Assembly (NCBI RefSeq): GCF_900162725.1
Contig: NZ_LT799418.1
Location: 4,224,548 to 4,288,547, forward strand
Length of the DNA stretch: 64,000 bases
Origin: Parabacteroides sp. Marseille-P3160
Lineage (GTDB): Bacteria > Bacteroidota > Bacteroidia > Bacteroidales > Tannerellaceae
Direction of reading: 5' to 3'
Shown: piece after piece, positions 7,198 through 16,187 of the stretch
Layout of the letters: each line of letters begins with the position of its first letter
Numbering within the stretch: the stretch's first letter is position 1
Made by a program: the position numbers and the translations under genes
Notes under the pieces: model-generated
Databases searched by the model: none
Told to the model about the DNA's origin: nothing
The model's input: the letters and a program-made list of their open reading frames with translations, nothing else

Positions 7198-9312
7198 ATG
7201 AGAATAAATTACCTGATTCTTTTGGGAGGCCTGATAATGCTCAATAGCTGCCAGACAAAAAGTCCGCTTTCCTACCCGGAAACGGCAAAAGACAACACCA
7301 TAGATACTTATTTCGGCACGGAAGTGCCTGACCCATACCGCTGGCTGGAAAACGACACCTCGAAAGCGACCGCCGCCTGGGTAGAGGAGCAGAATGCCGT
7401 TACATTCGACTACCTCGGCAAGATCCCTTTCCGCGGGGCACTGAAAAAAAAGCTGACCGAACTGACCGATTACGAAAAATACAGTTCTCCCTTCAAGAAA
7501 AACGGGAAATACTATTTCTTCAAAAACGACGGCCTGCAGAACCAGAGCGTCCTTTATGTCCAGGAGACGCTGGACGCCGAAGCGAAGGTCGTCCTCGACC
7601 CGAACAAACTATCGGATGATGGAACGGTAGCCCTCAGCGGCATCTCTTTTTCAAAAAACGGCAAGTACCTGGCCTACATCATTTCGCGGAGCGGATCCGA
7701 CTGGAGGGAAATCTACGTGTTGGACTTGGCGACCGGCCAATTGCTCGAAGACAAGATCGAATGGGCAAAATTCTCCGGAGCCGACTGGAAAGGCGACGGC
7801 TTCTATTATAGCGCCTATAATGCACCGGTAGCCGGCAAGGAGTTCTCCAACGTGAATGAGAATCACAAGATTTATTATCACAAGATAGGAGAACCGCAGT
7901 CGAAAGACCGTCTGGTTTACCAAAACCCCAAGTATCCGAAGCGTTTTTATACCGCCGGAGTCAGTGAAGACGAACGATTCCTCTTCATCTTTGAATCCGG
8001 TGACGGACGTGGGAATGCCCTGTACCTCCAAGACCTGACCAAAGCGAATCCCCCGGTCGTGCAGATTGCCGACAATATGGACTACATCTATTCCCCGGTC
8101 GAAGTGGTTGGCAACCGCCTGTTGATATATACTAACGACGGAGCGCCGAAGTATAAAATCATGGAAACCCCGACAGCCGTCCCTCAGCAGAAAAACTGGA
8201 AAGTTTTGGTTCCGGAAATGGAGAATGTGCTCTCCAATGCCTCGCTGATTGGCAACAAGTTAGTTCTCACTTATGATAAAGACGCCTCGAACCATCCCTA
8301 CCTTTACGACCTCAATGGGAAAGAATTGGGAGAAATCAAACTGCCGTCCTTAGGTTCCGTCGGCTTCAGCGGAGAGCCGGACGACACGGAGGCCTTCTTC
8401 ACCTTTACCTCCTTCACCTTCCCGCCGACGATCTACCGCTACGATGTGGAGAAGAATGCGTCGGAAGAATACCGGGCGCCGAAAGTACAGTTCAACCCGG
8501 CCGACTTCGAGACCAAGCAGGTTTTCTACACCGGCAAAGACGGCGCCAAAGTTCCGATGTTTCTCGTCTATAAAAAGGGACTTCAGCGCAATGGAAAGAA
8601 TCCGGTACTGCTTTACGGGTACGGCGGGTTTAATATCAGCCTGAACCCGGGCTTTTCCACCTCCCGCATTCCTTTCCTCGAAAGCGGCGGGATCTACGCC
8701 CAAGCCAATCTCCGGGGAGGAGGCGAATACGGGGAAGAGTGGCATATCGCCGGCACCAAGCTGCAGAAACAAAATGTATTCGACGACTTTATCGCCGCCG
8801 CAGAATATTTGATTTCGGAGAAATATACTTCTTCCGACAAACTGGCGATCATGGGCGGTTCGAACGGCGGATTACTGGTCGGCGCCTGCATGAACCAACG
8901 CCCGGAATTGTTCAAGGTAGCCATTCCACAGGTGGGAGTTATGGATATGCTTCGTTATCACAAATTTACGATCGGATGGAACTGGGCAAGCGATTATGGT
9001 ACCAGCGAGGACAGCAAGGAAATGTTCGAATACCTGAAAAGCTATTCTCCGCTTCATACGCTGAAAGCGGGTACAGTTTATCCGGCTACCCTTGTGACGA
9101 CTGCCGACCATGACGACCGGGTGGTTCCGGCTCACTCCTTCAAGTTCGCCGCCGCCCTGCAGGCCGCCAATGCGGGGACGAACCCGACACTCATCCGCAT
9201 CGAGACCAAAGCCGGGCACGGGGCCGGTAAACCGATCTCCAAAGTTATCGACGAGCAGGCGGATATTTATTCGTTCATCTTCTATAACTTGGGAATGAAA
9301 TGGAAAGATTAG
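7198..9312 (+). CDS. Prolyl oligopeptidase (S9A family serine peptidase), lipoprotein
   Basis: Cleaves short peptides after proline. An N-terminal seven-bladed propeller (first half) is followed by an alpha/beta hydrolase domain. The catalytic Ser lies in MGGSNGGLL (Ser codon at 8860), the Asp in TADHDDRVV and the His in KAGHGAGKP, the complete S9 triad. A lipoprotein signal, LGGLIMLNSC, suggests anchoring in the membrane, probably facing the periplasm. An upstream ATG at 7174 is in frame, but the promoter element at 7165-7172 makes 7198 the better start; 7186 is a third option. It ends 4 bases inside the convergent thiL gene. Confidence 0.92.
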   Translation: MRINYLILLGGLIMLNSCQTKSPLSYPETAKDNTIDTYFGTEVPDPYRWLENDTSKATAAWVEEQNAVTFDYLGKIPFRGALKKKLTELTDYEKYSSPFKKNGKYYFFKNDGLQNQSVLYVQETLDAEAKVVLDPNKLSDDGTVALSGISFSKNGKYLAYIISRSGSDWREIYVLDLATGQLLEDKIEWAKFSGADWKGDGFYYSAYNAPVAGKEFSNVNENHKIYYHKIGEPQSKDRLVYQNPKYPKRFYTAGVSEDERFLFIFESGDGRGNALYLQDLTKANPPVVQIADNMDYIYSPVEVVGNRLLIYTNDGAPKYKIMETPTAVPQQKNWKVLVPEMENVLSNASLIGNKLVLTYDKDASNHPYLYDLNGKELGEIKLPSLGSVGFSGEPDDTEAFFTFTSFTFPPTIYRYDVEKNASEEYRAPKVQFNPADFETKQVFYTGKDGAKVPMFLVYKKGLQRNGKNPVLLYGYGGFNISLNPGFSTSRIPFLESGGIYAQANLRGGGEYGEEWHIAGTKLQKQNVFDDFIAAAEYLISEKYTSSDKLAIMGGSNGGLLVGACMNQRPELFKVAIPQVGVMDMLRYHKFTIGWNWASDYGTSEDSKEMFEYLKSYSPLHTLKAGTVYPATLVTTADHDDRVVPAHSFKFAAALQAANAGTNPTLIRIETKAGHGAGKPISKVIDEQADIYSFIFYNLGMKWKD

Positions 9313-10337
9313 CCAAGAGAATTCCAGCCTTGTGCTTTTAGTTCTACTTCTCCGCCGTCACGGCCGACGAGATAGTTTCCGAATTCGGGTTTGGTGATGC
9401 GCCCGACGACTTTCACGCCGGAAATCGCTTCCACCTGGTCGTGGCAGGTAAGCGGAACGGTGAACAGCAGTTCATAGTCTTCACCGCCGTTGAGGGCGAC
9501 AGTTGCTACATTCAGGTTAAACTGTTCCGCCATGACCGCCGTCTGATAGTCTATCGGCAAACGGTCTTCATAAATGCGGCAGCCGACGCGGCTCTGCTCG
9601 GAGATATGCAGCAATTCGGAAGATAATCCGTCGGAAATATCCATCATCGCCGTCGGAATAATGCCGGCCTCATCCAGCGCCTCCACGATATCTTTCCGGG
9701 CCTCAGGCTTCAATTGGCGCTCCAGAAGATATTCTTTCCCGGAAAAGTCGGGCGTAAAATCCTTATCGTCCTTGAATACCGATTTCTCCCGTTCCAGCAA
9801 TTGGAGTCCCATATAGGCCGCTCCGAGATCGCCGGAAACGCAGATAAGATCGGTATCCTGCGCTCCGTTGCGGTAGACGACCTTGCCCGGTTCCCCTTCT
9901 CCGATGCAGGTAACGCTGATCGAAAGCCCCGTCCGCGAGGCGGATGTATCCCCGCCGACCAGGTCGACACCGTAAATATCGCAGGCCAACTTCATCCCTT
10001 CATAAAACTCATCCAGGTCTTCTATGCTGAAACGCTTTGAAATGCCGAGTGAAATAGTCATTTGTTTCGGACGGCCGTTCATGGCGTAAATATCGGAGAA
10101 GTTGGCAACCGCCGACTTATACCCCAAATGTTTCAGCGGCACATAAACTAAATCGAAATGGATTCCTTCCAACAAAAGATCGGTCGTAACCAACACCAAT
10201 TTATCCTTATAATCAAGTACGGCCGCATCATCCCCTACTCCTTTCAGGCTGCTTTCATTCTTCAGTCCGATCTTCCCGGTAAGGTGTTTGATCAGTCCGA
10301 ATTCGCCTAAAGTGGCAATTTCTGTTCTTTGCATCAT
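9309..10337 (-). CDS. thiL: Thiamine-monophosphate kinase
   Basis: Phosphorylates thiamine monophosphate to the active cofactor thiamine diphosphate using ATP. The 342-residue length fits. The family marks are GEFGLIKHL near the start, GVGDDAAVLD (Mg-ATP binding Asp pair, about residues 33-42), LVGGDTSAS near 124 and MDISDGLSSEL near 218. It is last of three closely spaced minus-strand genes (sppA, lpxK, thiL; gaps 15 and 21 bases), so they are likely one operon with unrelated housekeeping roles. It overlaps the prolyl oligopeptidase gene tail to tail by 4 bases. Confidence 0.93.
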   Translation of the reverse strand: MMQRTEIATLGEFGLIKHLTGKIGLKNESSLKGVGDDAAVLDYKDKLVLVTTDLLLEGIHFDLVYVPLKHLGYKSAVANFSDIYAMNGRPKQMTISLGISKRFSIEDLDEFYEGMKLACDIYGVDLVGGDTSASRTGLSISVTCIGEGEPGKVVYRNGAQDTDLICVSGDLGAAYMGLQLLEREKSVFKDDKDFTPDFSGKEYLLERQLKPEARKDIVEALDEAGIIPTAMMDISDGLSSELLHISEQSRVGCRIYEDRLPIDYQTAVMAEQFNLNVATVALNGGEDYELLFTVPLTCHDQVEAISGVKVVGRITKPEFGNYLVGRDGGEVELKAQGWNSLG

Positions 10338-10358
10338 TTATTTTTCTATTATAAACCT

Positions 10359-11459
10359 TTAAACTTCTGATTGTTTCTCCGGGAAAGACTGTACATGCCG
10401 GAGAATAGCCATGTCAAAATCCGACGTTCTATCCAGATGGAAATCGATGGTAATCGGTAAGTAGTATAAAACGCGACGGTATTTCTCCGGCAAATATTTA
10501 TTTTCTTTCAGGCGGGCGGCGTCTTTCTCCGTTACCAGCAGGATTTTATTCGAGCTGCCCATGGCATCGTATGCCTGTATGATTTTCTCTATATCCCTCT
10601 TATCGAAGGAATGATGATCTGCAAAATTCATCACCTTTACTTTCCGGGCCCTCTTCTTCACCTCCGCAACCAAAGGTAACGGATTCGCAATGCCGGAAAC
10701 CAATAATACGGATTCCTCCTTCTGGATAGCGGCCTGTTTCCGTGGAACACATTCGTCCGGGAAGACGGGTTGCAACTTCTTGTAAGCAATCCGGGAAAAG
10801 AATAATTGTTGATGGGCGAATAGCGCCATGTTCTTTTCGATAATCCGGTATTCGATCGGTTTCAAATCCTTCTCGCACTTCGTCACCACGACTATATCTG
10901 TCCTTCGGATCGAAGAAGCAGGTTCACGTAGGAGTCCGACCGGGAACAAACGATCCTCATAGTAAAGACGGTGATAATCCGTCAACACGATATTCAGTGA
11001 AGGAGATACGTAACGATGCTGGAAGGCATCATCCAGAAGGATAACCTGCGGACGCCTCTCTTCCGGCAAAGCCAGTAACCTTTCGATCCCCCGCCTCCGG
11101 TTCGCATCGACCGCCACCAAGATATCCGGAAATTTTTGCCAGATCTGGAAAGGTTCGTCTCCCAGGTCGGGATACCGGCTCCCTTCGCCGGCAAGGATAA
11201 AGCCTTTCGACTTCCGTTTGTATCCCCTGCTCAGAACGGCTACCCGGTAGGATTTCTTTAATAATCGGATGAGATATTCCACATGGGGAGTCTTCCCCGT
11301 TCCCCCGACAGTCAGATTGCCAACGCATATCAGAGGAATGGGATAACTCTTGGAGGTAAGTATCCCCCAGTTAAAAAGCAAGTTTCGAAAGCCTACCCCA
11401 ATGCCATACAAAAAGGCGACAGGGGCCAAACCTTCATTTAATCTGATCTCATTGTTCAA
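10359..11459 (-). CDS. lpxK: Tetraacyldisaccharide 4'-kinase
   Basis: The sixth step of lipid A synthesis: it phosphorylates the 4' position of the disaccharide precursor at the inner membrane. The Walker A motif is GNLTVGGTGKTPH (residues 47-59), and the LILLDDAFQH-like segment VILLDDAFQHR (about 138-148) is the typical LpxK Walker B and catalytic region. An N-terminal hydrophobic stretch would seat it in the membrane. The 366-residue length is normal for Bacteroidales. It lies between sppA and thiL in a probable operon. Confidence 0.93.
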   Translation of the reverse strand: MNNEIRLNEGLAPVAFLYGIGVGFRNLLFNWGILTSKSYPIPLICVGNLTVGGTGKTPHVEYLIRLLKKSYRVAVLSRGYKRKSKGFILAGEGSRYPDLGDEPFQIWQKFPDILVAVDANRRRGIERLLALPEERRPQVILLDDAFQHRYVSPSLNIVLTDYHRLYYEDRLFPVGLLREPASSIRRTDIVVVTKCEKDLKPIEYRIIEKNMALFAHQQLFFSRIAYKKLQPVFPDECVPRKQAAIQKEESVLLVSGIANPLPLVAEVKKRARKVKVMNFADHHSFDKRDIEKIIQAYDAMGSSNKILLVTEKDAARLKENKYLPEKYRRVLYYLPITIDFHLDRTSDFDMAILRHVQSFPEKQSEV

Positions 11460-11474
11460 TACTACAACTTCTTT

Positions 11475-13247
11475 TTATAACGGCTTCAGCGTATAAGGGA
11501 TACGGGCCTGTATTCCTGTTGCGGATTTGGCCTTCTCCAACGTTTTAAAATATTCATATTCTTCACCCAATGTGTTTCTCAGGATCGAGAGTTTTACCTC
11601 ATCGAATTGTTTTTCAAAAAGTTCCTGGAAGAAATCCTTGGTCGTGGTTACGGTCGACACTTCATAGTCCGAAACTTTAGCCAGCCCGGCAGCTACCTCG
11701 ATCGCCTTGTCGATTCCACCCAGTTCGTCGACCAATCCTATCTTCTGCGCCTGCTCTCCTGTCCAGACGCGTCCCTGCCCGATGGCATCGATCGAGTCCT
11801 TGCTGATTCCCCTGCCGTCGGCACAACGGGCCAGGAAGATATCATAGGTTCTTTCCACGTAAGACTGGATCAAGGCCTTTTCGTCGTCCCGCATCGGACG
11901 GGTAGCATCTCCCAAATCGGCAAAGTGATTAGTCTTTACGACATCGGAAGTTATGTCCAATTTATCCAGCAAACCGGTTGCATTGGGGAATATACCGAAC
12001 ACGCCGATCGAACCGGTCAGCGTATTAGCCTCCGCCACGATCTTGCTGGCAGCGCAGGAGATGTAATATCCACCCGAAGCGGCGACATTACCCATCGAAA
12101 CAACCACCGGCTTTACCTTCTTCAACTCGACGACCTGGTGCCAGATCTGGTCGGAGGTATAGGCGCTTCCTCCCGGCGAATTGACGCGGAAGACGACTGC
12201 TTTGACGGATTCGTCTTTCCTTAGTTTAATCAACTCCCTTGCCACCTTCTCCGTAATGGTCTGTTCGAAATCGTAAGGCGAACTGGATTCAACCGGTACG
12301 ATTTCACCTTCGGCATATAAGATCGCAATTTTATCCGCGCTTTTCTTTTCATTGCTTCGGACGGTTTTCATCTTATCTACGCCCACCGTCTTTAGCTTAT
12401 CGCCCGTCTGCCCGGCCTGTTCTTTTACATATTCTTCGACATCTGCCCGGTATTTCAATTCGTCGATCAGTCCGAATTCAATAGCGCGCTCCGGCTTGGC
12501 GAAAGTAAGGCCTTCATTGGCAAAACGATTGATTTCGGCGACTGAAACTTTGCGGCTTTCGGCCACACCCTTCACTATATTATCCCAGATACCACCGATA
12601 TAGGAAGAAATCTGCTCCCGGTTGGCATCGCTTAACTTGTCCAACATGAACGGCTCGACGGCTCCTTTATAGGTTCCGACCTTAAAGACGAGCATATCGA
12701 CGCCTATCTTTTTCAGAAAGCCTTTGTAAAAGATGGTCTGGGAGGCAATCCCGTTCAATTCGAGGATTCCCTGGGGATTCAGGAATACCTTGTCGGCAAC
12801 CGAAGAAAGGAAATAGCTCCCCCTCGTAAAATTATCTCCGTATGCAATGACAAATTTGCCGCTTTCCTTAAAGTCGATTAAGGCGCGGCGGATAGATTCG
12901 AGACTTGCCGTCCCGGCAGAAAAGAATCCGGATTCAATGTAAATGCCTTTGACCACTTCATTCTCCTTCGCCACGCGGATGGAATACAGGATATCTTTCA
13001 AGGAATAAACTTTTTCATCCTTACCCATTAAAGCGGCAAACGGGTTATCCGTCGTTACATCCACAATTGTTCCTTCCAATTTCAGGTTAAGAACCGTTTC
13101 CTGCTTAGGAACATAGGTTGCACTCGAGGAGGAACTGATACTGGCCACCACACCTATCATAATAAAAATTAAGATAGCAACAAGAAGACCGATGGCGACA
13201 AAGACTCCCAATGCGGAGGCAAACATCATTTTAAAAAACTCTTTCAT
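11475..13247 (-). CDS. sppA: Signal peptide peptidase SppA (protease IV)
   Basis: A membrane-bound Ser-Lys protease that degrades cleaved signal peptides. There is one N-terminal transmembrane helix (about residues 11-36). Two tandem S49 domains follow; the catalytic Lys is K194 in KVGTYKGAVEPF and the Ser is S391 in AASGGYYIS, matching the 67-kDa long form in which Lys and Ser come from different halves. The 590-residue length agrees. It leads the sppA-lpxK-thiL run. No clear TAnnTTTG promoter was found in the 116 bases upstream. Confidence 0.93.
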   Translation of the reverse strand: MKEFFKMMFASALGVFVAIGLLVAILIFIMIGVVASISSSSSATYVPKQETVLNLKLEGTIVDVTTDNPFAALMGKDEKVYSLKDILYSIRVAKENEVVKGIYIESGFFSAGTASLESIRRALIDFKESGKFVIAYGDNFTRGSYFLSSVADKVFLNPQGILELNGIASQTIFYKGFLKKIGVDMLVFKVGTYKGAVEPFMLDKLSDANREQISSYIGGIWDNIVKGVAESRKVSVAEINRFANEGLTFAKPERAIEFGLIDELKYRADVEEYVKEQAGQTGDKLKTVGVDKMKTVRSNEKKSADKIAILYAEGEIVPVESSSPYDFEQTITEKVARELIKLRKDESVKAVVFRVNSPGGSAYTSDQIWHQVVELKKVKPVVVSMGNVAASGGYYISCAASKIVAEANTLTGSIGVFGIFPNATGLLDKLDITSDVVKTNHFADLGDATRPMRDDEKALIQSYVERTYDIFLARCADGRGISKDSIDAIGQGRVWTGEQAQKIGLVDELGGIDKAIEVAAGLAKVSDYEVSTVTTTKDFFQELFEKQFDEVKLSILRNTLGEEYEYFKTLEKAKSATGIQARIPYTLKPL

Positions 13248-13363
13248 CTGCTTTTATCTATTTTAATTATAACCTACGGACATTAAAGATTTCGATTTCC
13301 ACAAAATAATGAATAAAATTTGTAATAACAGCCAATAATCGGAAATTAAAACTAATTATCTTC

Positions 13364-14353
13364 CTATTTACCGGAAAAAACGAGCGACTGTCCGACCCGT
13401 TCTATTTCTTCATCCGAATAACAGACTTGCCTGAAGATATCCCGCACGATTTCCGGCGTCACCTTCCCAAAATCTTCCTGACGAGAAGTGATAAATAGCC
13501 CGCCCAGATCAGCTGCCCCCGGGCTGGACAGGAAACGCTCCTCCCCTTCGGCCGAATATTGCCAGGGGCGGTGCAGCTTCCGGGGAATCATGATGACAGT
13601 CCATTCGCCTTCCCTGTAGAGACCGATCAGGTTCATCATCGGTTCCGTTTCATCCGGGCGTATCTCCAAAGAGCGGTAAAGCAACCGGAAATAGGAGGCG
13701 GCCACCTCCGGTGTTTTCGCCTTGATTACAAATCCGTTGCGGAGGTAGTGCATATATTCCCAAAGACTCCCGGCCGGACATTCGGACAGCAGGCGCCCAT
13801 GCGTCCGCACCTGCGAATCGATTTCATCATCAATAGGCATTTGCGAACGGGTTCCCGCCTGGAAATGAACATGGTCGGGCGCTGAGGCGCCACACTTGGG
13901 GCCGTTATAAAAAACGGTGTATCCGTCCAATTGCCTGATAAGCCGTAGAAAATCATTGAAGCGCGGCAAGATGGATTGCGGGGTATGCTGAAGGCTTGGT
14001 ATCGTATAATGCCCGGTGAAGATCGGATACGGATTGCAGAGCAGCAGATAGCCGCCTCCCAAATCTAGCGTCTCCTGTTCTTCCGGTAAATTGGCGCGGC
14101 AAAGGAAACATTTACGCTCCCGGATGGAGCGGGGGTCGACCTTCGCGCCCGACGATACAATGCGGGAAGGATTGAATTGCACCCGGATACGGAAACCGTC
14201 CAGTTCAAAATCTTTCACCTTCACCTCTTCCAGCGCCTTGTAGTTCGTTGCGACCAAGGGCCAGGATAGCTTCTGCCTCTCCAGCAAGGCCGCTGCTGCG
14301 GCTGAATCGACTGCCGGAATCAAAGCGTTATCCTCTTTTCTTTCCATAGACAC
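13364..14353 (-). CDS. DUF4922 domain protein (HIT-like nucleotidyl/phosphorylase fold)
   Basis: A 329-residue Bacteroidetes protein. The segment GASAPDHVHFQAGTR (about residues 158-172) contains the H-x-H-x-Q triad of the galactose-1-phosphate uridylyltransferase/GDP-galactose-phosphorylase branch of the HIT superfamily. Two Cys pairs (CFLCRAN near residue 82 and others) may bind metal, as in GalT relatives. No signal peptide. It sits alone between sppA and the aldolase gene. Likely a nucleotide-sugar phosphorylase or transferase; the substrate cannot be told from the sequence. Confidence 0.75.
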   Translation of the reverse strand: MSMERKEDNALIPAVDSAAAAALLERQKLSWPLVATNYKALEEVKVKDFELDGFRIRVQFNPSRIVSSGAKVDPRSIRERKCFLCRANLPEEQETLDLGGGYLLLCNPYPIFTGHYTIPSLQHTPQSILPRFNDFLRLIRQLDGYTVFYNGPKCGASAPDHVHFQAGTRSQMPIDDEIDSQVRTHGRLLSECPAGSLWEYMHYLRNGFVIKAKTPEVAASYFRLLYRSLEIRPDETEPMMNLIGLYREGEWTVIMIPRKLHRPWQYSAEGEERFLSSPGAADLGGLFITSRQEDFGKVTPEIVRDIFRQVCYSDEEIERVGQSLVFSGK

Positions 14354-14361
14354 TTTTCATT

Positions 14362-14395
14362 AAAAAAAAAGCCATCCTTTGCAAAGATGGCTTTA
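14362..14395 (-). terminator. Intrinsic terminator of the aldolase gene
   Basis: GCCATC (14371-14376) and GATGGC (14386-14391), extended by flanking A/T pairs, form a stem. On the minus strand it is followed by nine T residues. Confidence 0.85.
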
Positions 14396-14416
14396 AGGTT
14401 ATGCCGTTGGGGCGGA

Positions 14417-15412
14417 TTACAGTTTGTTTTCCGAGCCAAGAACGTTTTTAATTTTATGTATATAAAGAGCCTTTGCACTTTCGCGAGCCGGTCCCAGGTA
14501 TTTACGGGGATCGAATTCAGCCGGTTTAGTTGCAAATACCTCACGGATCGCACCCGTCATAGCCAAACGGCTGTCGGAGTCGATATTAATCTTGCAAACG
14601 GCAGATTTAGCAGCCTTGCGCAATTCTTCTTCAGGAATACCAATAGCATCTTTTAATGCGCCGCCGTATTTGTTGATACGGGCAACTTCTTCCTGGGGTA
14701 CGGAGGAGGAACCGTGTAATACGATAGGGAATCCGGGAAGTTCTTTTTCCACGCCTTCCAATACGTCGAAACGCAATGGAGGAGGAATGAGGATTCCATT
14801 CTTGTCACGGGTACATTGTTCCGGTTTGAACTTGTTTGCGCCGTGAGAAGTACCGATCGAAATAGCCAAAGAATCGCAACCTGTTTTTGTAACGAAGTCA
14901 ACGACTTCTTCCGGACGGGTGTAGGTATGATGTTCTGCGCTTACTTCGTCTTCAACACCGGCCAAAACGCCTAATTCGCCTTCTACGGTTACATCGAACT
15001 GATGGGCGTATTCAACGACTTTCTTCGTCAAGGCAACGTTTTCATCATAAGGCAGATGGGAACCGTCGATCATAACGGAAGAGAAACCGGAATCCACACA
15101 AGATTTGCAAGTTTCAAAACTATCGCCATGATCCAAATGAAGAACGATCTGAGGGTTCGGGCAACCCAATTCCTTTGCATACTCTACTGCCCCCTGCGCC
15201 ATATAACGCAACAAGGTAGCGTTGGCATATTGGCGAGCGCCTTTGGAGACCTGGAGGATTACCGGAGATTTTGTTTCGACGGCTGCCTGGATAATAGCTT
15301 GCATTTGCTCCATATTGTTAAAGTTGAAAGCAGGAATTGCATAGCCCCCCTTGATTGCCTTAGCAAACATTTCTCTCGTATTTACAAGGCCGAGTTCTTT
15401 ATAACTAACCAT
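14417..15412 (-). CDS. fba: Class II fructose-1,6-bisphosphate aldolase
   Basis: The zinc-dependent glycolytic aldolase that splits fructose bisphosphate to two triose phosphates. Class II marks: HLDHGDS (zinc His and catalytic Asp, about residues 92-98), TVEGELG (131-137), SIGTSHGANK with a zinc His (175-184) and LHGSSSVP (about 236-243). The 331-residue length is typical of the Bacteroidales enzyme. It has its own promoter element (15451-15458) about 40 bases upstream and its own terminator. Confidence 0.95.
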   Translation of the reverse strand: MVSYKELGLVNTREMFAKAIKGGYAIPAFNFNNMEQMQAIIQAAVETKSPVILQVSKGARQYANATLLRYMAQGAVEYAKELGCPNPQIVLHLDHGDSFETCKSCVDSGFSSVMIDGSHLPYDENVALTKKVVEYAHQFDVTVEGELGVLAGVEDEVSAEHHTYTRPEEVVDFVTKTGCDSLAISIGTSHGANKFKPEQCTRDKNGILIPPPLRFDVLEGVEKELPGFPIVLHGSSSVPQEEVARINKYGGALKDAIGIPEEELRKAAKSAVCKINIDSDSRLAMTGAIREVFATKPAEFDPRKYLGPARESAKALYIHKIKNVLGSENKL

Positions 15413-15450
15413 TTTCTTTATGTTTATAAATTATAGATTAAAAACTTGCA

Positions 15451-15458
15451 CAAAGATA
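15451..15458 (-). promoter_or_regulatory. Putative -7 element for fba
   Basis: The minus strand reads TATCTTTG, a match to TAnnTTTG, about 40 bases before the fba start codon. Confidence 0.6.
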
Positions 15459-15538
15459 ACAACAATCCTCAAAACCAGATAATACCATGACATAAAAAAC
15501 ACAAAAGAAGGGTAAACGAAAAAAAATACGCTTTTCCA

Positions 15539-15568
15539 TTGTTTATTTAACTCTTATCTATACCTTTG
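15539..15568 (+). promoter_or_regulatory. Bacteroidetes -33/-7 promoter for rpmE2
   Basis: TTG (15539-15541), 19 bases, then TACCTTTG (15561-15568) is a textbook Bacteroidetes promoter. It shows that the upstream in-frame ATG at 15566 cannot be the L31 start. Confidence 0.8.
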
Positions 15569-15625
15569 CAAGCCAAAACGTCGGTTACCAGAAAGAGAAT
15601 AATAATTAAAAACAAAGATAAAGCA

Positions 15626-15880
15626 ATGAAAAAGGGACTTCATCCGGAGAATTATCGTCCGGTCGTATTTAAGGATATGTCTAACGAGGATGTGTTTATC
15701 ACCCGCTCTACGATCAATTCGAAAGAAACGATCGAATTAGACGGTGTCACCTATCCGTTGGTTAAACTTGAAATTTCCAGCACTTCCCACCCGTTCTACA
15801 CAGGCAAGGCCAAATTGGTAGATACGGCAGGACGTGTCGACAAGTTCATGAACCGTTACGGCAACCGGAATAAGAAATAA
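15626..15880 (+). CDS. rpmE2: 50S ribosomal protein L31 type B
   Basis: An 84-residue ribosomal protein. It starts [17 protein letters not shown] and contains [12 protein letters not shown], the L31 hallmark. There is no cysteine in the protein, so it is the zinc-free type B form. The start at 15626 is chosen over an in-frame ATG at 15566 because the promoter -7 element covers 15561-15568. A strong terminator follows, so it is a single-gene unit. Confidence 0.96.
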   Translation: MKKGLHPENYRPVVFKDMSNEDVFITRSTINSKETIELDGVTYPLVKLEISSTSHPFYTGKAKLVDTAGRVDKFMNRYGNRNKK

Positions 15881-15923
15881 GGATATCCGTGTGATATCCG
15901 GTCGATCCTAAAAAATAAAAGAA

Positions 15924-15949
15924 GGCGTCTGTTGCAGGCGCCTTTTTTT
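15924..15949 (+). terminator. Intrinsic terminator of rpmE2
   Basis: GGCGTCTG (15924-15931) pairs with CAGGCGCC (15935-15942) around a TTG loop, followed by seven T residues. The remaining bases to 16187 are AT-rich with no gene I can support. Confidence 0.9.
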
Positions 15950-16187
15950 GTGCCGGTAAAGCCTGTTTTCTATCGCCCAATGACTACTAACAGACTTGAA
16001 TCTAATAGTATAAATTGTTAGGCTCACCGAAATATATTTTTGACCCGGTTAAAAATATATCCAACAATTACCAAAAATATAATTGGATAGCAACCTTGTA
16101 AAATCTCCCAAATACCAATCGGGATCTTGGCACCTGAAAGCGTGAAAAAGAGAAGTGAATCTTCTTAAGGTAATTAGCAGAAAATCA

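Noticed and set aside
11607-12224. 205-residue plus-strand open frame inside sppA
   Set aside because: Antisense shadow of a conserved gene; no start signal or family.
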